From positions 186,001 through 250,000 of the forward strand of contig JAGMUV010000003.1 in assembly GCA_020744425.1 (NCBI GenBank): a stretch of DNA of 64,000 nucleotides, in the 5' to 3' direction. This document shows positions 56,401-64,000 of this stretch, in pieces. Under the pieces are notes generated by a model. That model was not told the origin of the DNA. It searched no databases and was given only the letters and a program-made list of their open reading frames with translations. Position 1 is the stretch's first letter. Every line of letters begins with the position of its first letter. Origin of the DNA: Dactylonectria macrodidyma (lineage: Eukaryota > Ascomycota > Sordariomycetes > Hypocreales > Nectriaceae). Both the position numbers and the translations under genes were made by a program.

Positions 56401-56902
56401 CGAACGCGCGGATGTCTTCTTCCGACGGAGATGGGATGGCGGCGATCGACGAGGCAGCAGCAGCGACATCCGAGAAGGAGGATTCGGCATCAGTAGCAAA
56501 AGCGCCAATTCCAACAACGGCAGCAGTTCCTGTGGTCTGAAAGCTGGTTGGAAGAGTGGCGCTGGGGAGAGTCAGGACTCCAGAGATGGTGATACCTCCA
56601 TTGCTACCGATGGGAAGGCCGGTAACGGAAGGAGTGGAACCGCCTCTGTCTGTATCTGTAGGGATGGTTATGGTGGCAGGAGTAACAGCCTCAGTTGTGC
56701 TCTCGATGTTGCCGGTAGTCTCGGAAATGACTGTAAGAGATGCAGTAGAAGTAAATCCGGGAGTGATGTCAACAGGCGGTTCGGGAATGGGAGTGGTGGA
56801 CGAATTTGATGAAACAACTAATCGTGGGAGCAGTGGTGGGATGGCAGCTTGAGTGCCTGATAACAGCAGCGATGCAGCCGCAATGGCCAAGGAGGGCAGC
56901 AT
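53444..56902 (-). CDS. Large secreted multidomain protein of unknown function
   Basis: Four exons on the minus strand: 56902-54452, 54398-54308, 54252-54058 and 53997-53444 (introns 53-60 nt), giving 1096 residues. Start ATG 56900-56902 gives signal peptide MLPSLAIAAASLLLSGTQA. In order: a Ser/Thr-rich region (to about 150), an Ala/Leu-rich hydrophobic helix region (about 200-260), an Asp run encoded by an ATC/GAT microsatellite (56055-56080), a Kex2-like site 'LEKRAKR' before 'FPFFGACNPPAG', a central domain with 'NFNVDHAWELKFFTDFF', a second dibasic site 'PFPKRDLW', a Thr/Ser/Pro linker ('TETASQTPSQEPT'), and a Cys-rich C-terminal region ('GCGSTYLDNRCHITVNGCNNC'). The last resembles C-terminal parts of some secreted fungal proteins encoded near chitinases; I cannot name the family. 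Kex2 processing into pieces is an inference. Confidence 0.8.
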
Positions 56903-57849
56903 GATCAACAAGGCTAACCAGAAAACGAACGCATCGAGAAAGAGACTGCAGGCAACACTAGAAGGGAAGAAAGACCACCACAGAGAATGAAGAGTGAAAG
57001 TGTCGTTTGAAGACTAGAACCCAGTGATTGTTGCTCAAGCCATTATAGGAGTTGGCCTGGAACCTCGCCTATGATATATCTACAGCATAGCCTCTACCAT
57101 GTCAGTGGGCTGAAACATCAAACAGAAGATCCAGAAAACAACTCTACAGCAGCCAAACATAGCAAGGATCAGAGAATAGATGGCCGGATATGTCATGTCC
57201 CGAGCACGGCAGGATCACAGATGCCGTCGACTACTGCAAGCCGAATTGTCAGATTTAATGCGTGAAGAGGCGAGATTAGCCTAACAAGTTGCACGGAGGA
57301 TGTTGTTTCAGATGGGTTGAAATGCAGGCCGCCCTTGCATTAGCCATCCGTCAGACTAAAATATCTATCTATAATTGGCTTGGGGGATCTGACGGGCTGA
57401 ACTAGGGGTGTCCACTTCGGAATCAGGCACGCGGGCATGAGCTAGATGCGGAAAGGGCAGTATGCAAGCGTGGGGGCTGAGCAATGTTGATGGGTTAAGA
57501 CAAGGCGGGTTCAGTTCGCACAGACTCCAGTTCAGAGCCTGATTCCAAAGCTGAGTAAAAATACGGGGGGTATCACAGAGGAGAAAGGGTGTGGGCCATT
57601 TCGGCACGACTGCAGCCACAACTCCTACAATTAGCAAAGTTCCATTGAAACAAAGTCCCATCGTCACAGAATCCATGCCGTCAGCCCTGATTGATCATCG
57701 ATTGGACACAGTGCGTTTAGCTAATGTCAGCAGCCTCGCACCCTTGAATTTCCTTTGCTTGCCGCTGACAGACCACAAATGATACACCTGTTCCTTCATT
57801 TTACAACAGCACAAACAAAGACCGTCAACAACTTGCATCAATCGCCGCC
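56903..57849. other. Divergent promoter region between secreted protein and F-box gene
   Basis: No gene is supported. A minus-strand TATAATG (57047-57041) lies about 140 bp before the secreted protein start. Confidence 0.5.
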
Positions 57850-59461
57850 ATGGGTTTCTCATTCGTATTCTGCGTCGTCTGCGGATGCCCCTTTGACATT
57901 CCGCCATCTGAAGATGCCCTCGCCACAGATCGCTGGAGGTCGGATGACCCTCTCGAGGACGAAACAAAACAGGTATGTCTTCCGAACAGTCTTTCACCAT
58001 GTCTATCCTCTTGGAACGTTGCGATGCATTTCGCGCTTGGAGGCGGCCGCTGCGGCTGTGTCTTGACCCATTTTCCATCTCTATTCCCACTGCGACAAGG
58101 ATGCCCCGGTCGGCCGCGGCATCTCTTCTCGTTTATTGGCCATCTTCACAATGTTATATCCCTTCTCTTCGCACCTCATCTTTGGGGGCCAGCGGCTAAT
58201 CAAGCCACTCATAGTGGATGTGTAGGATTCGGCTCATCGGCGCCACAGCCAGCCTAGAGCAATTCGCGAAGCCTCCATTTCGAATGTAGCACAATCCCGC
58301 CCCCAGCGGCCGACGGCACTTGCAAAGGAGACAAGATCCTAGCAAGCTCGCCTAGGCTGGCTGAATCCATTGACACTCAGATGCGCTAACAGCACGACCT
58401 GCATTAGGCCCAAGAATGAGTCTAGAACAGATGGCTTGTTTGTCTCGGAACCTGCCGACTGGGCCATCACAGATGGTTTCTATTTCAGACTCGGCCAAGA
58501 TCCATTCCGCGTACTAGCCGCTGCCAATGACAGCGGTGACGTGCTCTTCCCGCTACACGAGAACTGCTTGACGATCCTCCAGCGTGCCATCTCATGGCAC
58601 GCCAGCTTCATCCCAGAGCCTGGTCCGCCTTTGCCAAGCTTGGTTAGAGTTTACAAGGCCCTTTGTGCTCAGTACGCTCGCAATGTGGCCGAAAAGGCGA
58701 GGCTTTCCAAGAAGACCGGCTTTTACGGCTCTAGTGACTACATGGATTACGGCCTCGAGTTTGAGCATGACTACGAGGGCGCGAGAGAATTTTGGGCCTC
58801 CGAGGGATGGACCCCTACTGTTGACAATGAAGTTCGTCTTCAGAATTGCTGCGCCATAACCTATGAGGTATGACTAACCGAGTCCCAGTGGTATTGCGAT
58901 GACCCAGTCGACATTCCAAAACTGGCGAGTTTCCTATCGCGGCAGGTTCAAGAGACGATCCAATCCAAAGCAATAGCTACTGTCGACAGTGCTAAAGAAC
59001 AAATTGGCACTACGGTCAACGTTGAGGTTTCAATGCCCGACAGCACGGCTCGTTCTAGCCTGGAAGCGTTGCCTCTGGAATTATGGAACCAAATCATCGT
59101 GTTCCTCCCCACAACTTCAGCCGTCCTCCAACTACGACAATGCTGCAAAGCCTTCGCATCACGCATACCCATCGACCAACAGTTTTGGCTGACGCAGCTT
59201 AGAGAAGGTCGCGTCATTCGGTATCTCTGGGACCTGGAGAGTCTCGGAGAGACGATGGATAGCCAAGTTAATCCTATGCCTTCTATCGACCCAGCTTATC
59301 GGGACTGGAAAAGTCTAGCCCAAAAGCTAGCACGTGGAAGTATAACGATCCAGGCGGATCAAGAATCTTTGGAGTCGACGTTATCGAAGCTATGGCCGTT
59401 GCAGAACCGAGACAGAATATTCAGGTTGGCAGAATGTCTCCTCAAATTACCGGTAAACTAG
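57850..59461 (+). CDS. F-box protein with N-terminal Cys-x2-Cys motif
   Basis: Four exons: 57850-57972, 58215-58285, 58408-58831 and 58889-59461, giving 396 residues. The N-terminus 'FCVVCGCPFDIP' and the next exon 'WMCRIRLIGATAS' match the opening of a large fungal F-box family whose members begin with a CxxC module followed by a 'W..xxRxIG' block. 'GDVLFPLHENCLTILQRAI' is a further family block. The F-box itself is in exon 4 (about residues 263-300): 'LEALPLELWNQIIVFLPTTS' then 'LRQCCKAFASRI'. F-box proteins bind Skp1 and bring substrates to SCF ubiquitin ligases. Intron 1 (242 nt) is long for this window, and intron 3 uses a weak donor (GTTCGT at 58832) chosen because it keeps 'VDNE-WYCDDPVDIP' in frame. 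The exon structure is moderately certain, the family good. Confidence 0.75.
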
Positions 59462-59749
59462 AATTTATGCCTTGCTAATTTGATTATGAGAACTAAATTT
59501 TTGTAATCTTGTATGAGCGGTTGTGATCCGAGTTTGTGTGAATCTGTACACTGATTACAATTTATTGCAAATGACGCAACCACAACGAATGACATTTCGG
59601 ATGCCAAGAGGGCCTACTTTCCATGATCCACTTGTCACATCTGCAAACAAAACCTTTGAAAGCTCCCCAGTCTACCCACTCCCCGACAGAACTTGTCGTA
59701 GACATTGACGACGGGCGTAGATACAAGTAGACAAAACTCGAGTCTAATT

Positions 59750-61153
59750 CTAACCGGCTTGGTACACACCTAGCGCAGCAACAAATGGATTTAGTTGAGT
59801 AATATTGTATGGTGTAACCGTTATGTCTGAGCCTGTAAGTGCAAGAAACATGGTTCCATTGATTGCTGGGTCTCCTGCCCAAGTCGAGACGTTCGGTTGA
59901 ATAGTGCGTGCTGTTCGATTCTCGAGACAGATGTCTAGGAGTGGGGAATAAGTCACATTAAGCTGTGAAACCCATGCAGCATACTTCGGTTCCTTGACAT
60001 TGGTCGATGTCACGTAACTGTTGTTGGGACCGACCAGTTGACCAGGTGCATCCCACTGTAAGAATACCTCACGACCAGGGTATGAGAGTGGAATGCTGCG
60101 GTTTTGGCTGATGGCCGCATCACAATCCTGCAACGGATCAGTTGCATTGACGCATAACTCTTTCGAAGGAATGTTGGCAGTAGAGAGCGTGTTACTCCAT
60201 CCACCAGTCGTCTCGTTCCAGGTATCGGAATTGTTGATACGTGCTGGGTTCGGCTGATTGAGAATGTGCAGCGCTGGGAAATTTTGCCAGATTAGACGTG
60301 TTTGATCAGAGGGGCAGCTCGAGATATAAGGCGCAAGCAAAGTCCAAGCCCAAGACTGCGGGATTCCTGGCGTGTGCCATTCGGGCATGGGGAATTGGCC
60401 ACCAAACTGCCGAAAGATGAGTTGTTGGCGAGCCTCGACAGTAATGCTCTGCAGTACTAGCTGTGCGGCGGGCCCCGAGTTGAGGTGTGGCAAGAAGCCG
60501 TATACACCGGCTTCACCCCAGCGCGTGAGCTTCTGGTTGAAGTCGATGTACTCGCGGACGTTGGAAACTGGATAATTGTATGTGCATTGCTTGGGCGCGC
60601 GAGGACCGAGCATGTTTGTTATGACTGTGGCATGGCCAACCTCTTGGTCGGCCATGTGTTGAATGAGAAACCTGTCTTCGGCATTGATCCCGTAGGCGTC
60701 AAACTCTTCGTCTGAATACGTCGCCAACCCCCAATGGAAAAGGTCCAACTCGATCCACTCCTGATAAAGAGCCAAGGCCAAAGACTGGTAGTCGAAATCG
60801 CTTTGGACACGATACACCGGCTCAGACCCGTTGGTGCCCAGCCCGCCACTCGGTGTGAAAGGTGCCGGCTGATCTCCGTGCAGCTTGCCATCGAGCGGAT
60901 AGTCGTATGAGCCGCTGGGTGGAGGTAATGCTGGGATTGAGGGAGCCAAGACTGAAGTAGAAATAGCACCAGTGGTGGTTGCTGGCGGTCCAGTATATGG
61001 ACCATGAGAGGTAACATTCGTATGAGAGACAACTGGTGGGATGTCGGCCTGTTCCGAAGTAACAGTAGTCTGTTCCTGGACCTTCACAGGAACGGCCCCT
61101 GCCAAGCTCAGAAGGCCGGCAAGCCTCGCGCAATGAATGGTAGCCTGTCGCAT
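59750..61153 (-). CDS. Secreted ferritin-like Rds1-type stress response protein
   Basis: A single exon of 467 codons from ATG 61151-61153. The N-terminus is a signal peptide (MRQATIHCARLAGLLSLAGA), followed by a Thr/Pro-rich stretch to about residue 90. The ferritin-like region starts at 'DYQSLALALYQEWIELDLFHWGL' (Glu plus Glu-x-x-x-x-x-His spacing) and continues with 'RFLIQHMADQEVGHATVI', whose E-x-x-H is the typical di-iron ligand pattern; a second pair follows at 'SITVEARQQLIFRQF'. Fission yeast Rds1 is induced by nutrient and temperature stress; filamentous fungi have several secreted relatives. Many Asn-x-Ser/Thr sites are present. Whether iron is bound or any reaction catalysed is unknown. 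It converges with the F-box gene. Confidence 0.85.
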   Translation of the reverse strand: MRQATIHCARLAGLLSLAGAVPVKVQEQTTVTSEQADIPPVVSHTNVTSHGPYTGPPATTTGAISTSVLAPSIPALPPPSGSYDYPLDGKLHGDQPAPFTPSGGLGTNGSEPVYRVQSDFDYQSLALALYQEWIELDLFHWGLATYSDEEFDAYGINAEDRFLIQHMADQEVGHATVITNMLGPRAPKQCTYNYPVSNVREYIDFNQKLTRWGEAGVYGFLPHLNSGPAAQLVLQSITVEARQQLIFRQFGGQFPMPEWHTPGIPQSWAWTLLAPYISSCPSDQTRLIWQNFPALHILNQPNPARINNSDTWNETTGGWSNTLSTANIPSKELCVNATDPLQDCDAAISQNRSIPLSYPGREVFLQWDAPGQLVGPNNSYVTSTNVKEPKYAAWVSQLNVTYSPLLDICLENRTARTIQPNVSTWAGDPAINGTMFLALTGSDITVTPYNITQLNPFVAALGVYQAG

Positions 61154-61990
61154 GATGGCAGTGACAAAAATTAGTAACTATTATCTCAGTTCCAACACTC
61201 AAAACCAACAACTCTCGACGTCAAGGCAAACCTGATTTAAACAGTTGCTCCGTTGTTACGACTAATACGAACGTGACGTCTAGAAGTTCACCAAATTACG
61301 AATGGTGAGATCGTTCAAAATGTGGAGACTCAAGTCATTGGCGTGACGATGGCGTCAACGGAGCGTCAACCTCGTTATATATCGATGAATGACGGGTACA
61401 TAGTTGTTCACATTATGGGCGAACCCTCACTGAAAAAACAACTCACTCAAAATCATTAGATCATTGAGTCGTCATCAACACAATATTATCATTTTGAATG
61501 TGGCAGTAGAGGCAGATACCTCTTGAATGACGTGAATTTGACCGCGGAATGGACGTCTGTTTCGGCATGCGATGCCGTATACTTTCATTTTTTTTTGGCC
61601 TGTAACCCTACCTCGCTTACATCTAACTGGTCGGGTAGATGATGCATAGATATTTTGTCAGCGTCATTGACTACTGGCTTGTCTCATCTCGTCAGCATCT
61701 TTCTTCTCTTCAGAACCTTTCTCATTGGATACGCCAGCCACCTGCACAAGAGACCAATGACAGGAAATGATTTCTAAACCAAATGATTGATTGAACGCGG
61801 CGCCACGTATCGTTTGATGTTGAAGTACACCGCGGGCATTGGTTTCCAGCAGCCCGAACCACGCAGGATGCCGTCATGTTCAAGCCACGGAATTGACTCA
61901 AGCTGGCTATAAAATATCCAACTTTTGGAAAACGGACTACTTGTGAATCACCTTGCCTTCATTTTGAAATTATTGAAAGACGTTGGAAAA
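61154..61990. other. Divergent promoter region between Rds1-like and HHE genes
   Basis: 837 bases without a gene. TATAAAAT at 61908-61915 is a good TATA-like box for the HHE gene, 83 bases before its ATG. Confidence 0.55.
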
Positions 61991-62722
61991 ATGCTGCCAC
62001 GCGCCACTACGATTCGGCAACTTCAGTTTACCCTCACGTCACGGATACCAGCTACAACGCGACGTGGATTCAGATCAACCGCCAGAATGGGGGGCATCTC
62101 TGACGTCATCATCAAGGACCACCGTGAACTGGAGACGTACTACAATGAGGTCTTGAACACTTCAGATCTCGATCACCAAGAACGCTATGGAAACCAGTTC
62201 GTGTGGGAGCTGGCTCGTCACTCGGTAGGCGAGGAGCTAGTCGTTTACCCGGCGTTTGAGAAATACCTTGGACATACGGGCAAAATGCGCGCCGACAAGG
62301 ACAAGGAGGAGCATCACAAGGTTCTTGCCACATGTGTCGCTAGACAGAAACGTGAAGCTGATATCCCCTAGGTCAAAGAGCTCCTCAAGGAGTTCCAAAA
62401 AATGAAGCCCAAAGAATACGGGTACACGCCAAAACTCAAAGAAATATGGACCCTGCTCTCTCCACACATCGAGGACGAGGAAAGTAGTGACTTGCCTGCT
62501 CTCGAAATGGTCCTCCAGGAACACGCTGGGGAGTCGGAGGCAATGGCAAACAGTTTCAGCAGGACCAAAATGTTTGTTCCCACTCGAAGCCACCCGAGCG
62601 CTGGTGAGAATCCCATGTTTGAGACTGCAGCTGGGTTGATGGCCGCACCTATGGATCGCCTGGCGGATATGTTCAGGAAGTTTCCGGATAACCCTAACTC
62701 GGCAAACGGAGGTTCACGATAA
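61991..62722 (+). CDS. Hemerythrin-like HHE cation-binding protein, probably mitochondrial
   Basis: Two exons, 61991-62320 and 62372-62722, give 226 residues. The 51-nt intron is a multiple of three and would read through to a TAG (62369-62371) if retained. Removing it joins 'KDKEEHHK' to 'VKELLKEFQKM', the normal continuation in this family. The donor is weak (GTTCTT), so some retention is possible. Residues 1-32 (MLPRATTIRQLQF..., then RRGFRSTAR) are Arg-rich and lack acids, a likely mitochondrial presequence. Iron ligands: 'IKDHRELETYY', 'RHSVGEELVVYP', 'EEHHK' and 'SPHIEDEE', the His-His-Glu pattern of the four-helix HHE domain, which binds a di-iron or oxygen-bridged centre. An alternative start at the Met of 'MGGISDVIIKDH' would give a cytosolic form. 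Confidence 0.85.
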
Positions 62723-63234
62723 ATAACGCCAATGGCAAGGATCGGGGATGTTTGCCTCCTTTTAAAAATACCGGTTCTGTCTTTATGAATATTGCATCGG
62801 TTTGAACATCACAGAATGTAAACTCGAGTCTTTTTTGGGTATTAATTTATCTTATGCTCCATGTTTGAAAGGAAACAAAAGACTTACGCGTGATTCAGTA
62901 CGTGCAGCGATGGTCTTTCTCTTTCGCGTTCGGGTCTGATAAAATTCATTAAAGTGTGCGTCGTGATACTCTATTTTCAGAGCCTTGTAACACATGAAAG
63001 GGCGACGTATTAAAAGCAGTAGCGAATTGCGTTCAAATAATATTGGTCTGTGGTCCATTACAAAAATCAATCATCTCGCCTCTCAAAGGAAACACCAATG
63101 TTAGAGTGGGAGCAGAGTGCGATATCTGACAAAAGCAATTTATTCGCGGATCAGAGTAAGCTTTTCCAGAGTGTCCATATACGATGCCCTCGACGACATA
63201 CATGCCAATGCTATTGGAATTCTATTCACAAAAT
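62723..63234. other. Intergenic region between convergent genes
   Basis: AT-rich 3' flanks; no gene seen. Confidence 0.5.
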
Positions 63235-64000
63235 TTATTCAGATTTCCAGTCCATTAGAGCATCATCCCCCAATTTCTCTTTGACGAGGCTCTCCGACAG
63301 CTTCCATAGAGCAGTGCCTAAGTCTGGATTAGACGCTTGAGCACTCTCCTTTCCCTCCTTTCCAGGGTCGATATAGTAATAGCCATTCTGCTCCTTCTCC
63401 GAAATTTCTGGAGCGGTCAAAGCCCAAAGCGCGACGTAGGAGCCTTGTTCGACGTCTCGGCCAATCGTTTGCATCACAGATGAGATGAGCTTGCCCGTTA
63501 TTCCTGGATATGCATCCTTCCATTGCTCTTGCATGTTAGTGTTCACCTGAGGAGGCTGTTAGTAACTGAATTTCGCATGAAACTATTGTGGGAGCTTACT
63601 GTTCCGGGGTGGACCGAGAGTACGAAGATGTTGTCGCTGGTTGGTCGAATGACTCTCTCTAGAAGACCGTACTTTGTGAAGAGTATCTGAGCTAGTTTCG
63701 TTCTTCCATAAAGTTGGGTTGGGTCAAGCTCTGAATTGTTGATCTCGTCCAAATTCTCGAACCGCGTGTCCGAGGGTGCAGCCCGATGGACCTCACTGGC
63801 GAGGGTGACGACTCTGGGAGCGAGAACTCCAGGTATGAGACTGGTTTTCCGTATAAGTGGCCATAGTTGATTCGTCGCATAGTACTGGCCAAGATAATTG
63901 ACCCCAAAGTGTCGATCGATTCCGTCCGAATCGAGCCCATACGAATTGGCGTTGATGCTGGCGGATAACACTAGGAAGTTCAAGCGGTCAAGAGAGTCTC
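63235..64000 (-). CDS. Short-chain dehydrogenase/reductase, 3' part; 5' end outside the window
   Basis: Minus-strand exons 64000 (open)-63600 and 63546-63235, with a 53-nt intron (GTAAGC...CTCAG) joining 'SVHPGT' to 'VNTNMQEQW'. 'LDRLNFLVLSASINA' is the beta-4 strand region where most SDRs have Asn-Ala-Gly, here altered to Ser-Ala-Ser. 'HFGVNYLGQYYATNQL' contains the structural Asn. 'VVTLASEVHRAAP' supplies the catalytic Ser. 'YGRTKLAQILFTKYGL' is the catalytic Tyr-x3-Lys (Y-G-R-T-K). The layout fits retinol-dehydrogenase/WWOX-like classical SDRs. The N-terminal cofactor loop is beyond the window edge. Substrate unknown. Confidence 0.88.

Noticed and set aside
58861..58888. GTATGACTAAC...CCAG as an alternative third intron of the F-box gene
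   Set aside because: It would be about 21 nt, too short to splice; the longer intron from 58832 uses the same branch and acceptor and keeps the conserved frame.

Overview
The window is nuclear DNA of a filamentous ascomycete, most likely a plant-associated member of the Sordariomycetes. Evidence: genes broken by many short introns (about 46-94 nt, GTRAGT-type donors, CTRAC branch sites, AG acceptors), HET-domain genes, a Zn2Cys6 regulator, a Tad/I-type LINE, secreted pectin-degrading enzymes, and a small secreted protein resembling the 'infection structure specific' family. The species cannot be named from sequence alone.

Layout. 1-3509: two broken HET-domain (heterokaryon incompatibility) genes, tail to tail. 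3510-6772: gene-poor. 6773-13438: a membrane acyltransferase-3 protein, an NmrA/isoflavone-reductase-like oxidoreductase and a lineage-specific protein with an F-box-like start. 13439-26850: a repeat-rich island holding a tandem array of intron/micro-exon units, a broken unknown gene, a LINE ORF2 that is still open (minus strand), an RNase H1 N-terminal-domain protein, a LINE ORF1 (gag) with three zinc knuckles (plus strand, one frameshift), and copies of a short dispersed repeat.

26848-37838: a catabolic-looking cluster of an MFS permease (allantoate/anion symporter type), an FAD-dependent amine oxidase, a Zn2Cys6 regulator and a 1322-residue fused 5-oxoprolinase/hydantoinase. A 13-bp palindrome, GGTCG-NNN-CGACC, occurs once in the permease/oxidase promoter and twice in the regulator/oxoprolinase promoter, with GATA sites nearby. 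This suggests a self-contained regulon for a cyclic amide or hydantoin nitrogen source. It is the best candidate for an undescribed system here.

38964-47045: a pectin-utilisation group: a secreted PL1 pectate lyase, a second anion-symporter-type MFS permease, and a bifunctional pectin methylesterase-pectate lyase (CE8 and PL1 joined by a Ser/Thr linker) with a 72-bp tandem duplication upstream.

49066-64000: a catalase with an 8-nt micro-exon, a small secreted GPI-type protein, a large secreted multidomain protein of unknown function, an F-box protein, a secreted ferritin-like Rds1-type stress protein, a hemerythrin-like HHE protein with a likely mitochondrial presequence, and the 3' part of a short-chain dehydrogenase that leaves the window. 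Exon coordinates were derived by hand from splice signals, reading-frame continuity and family conservation; no alignment or RNA data were available.
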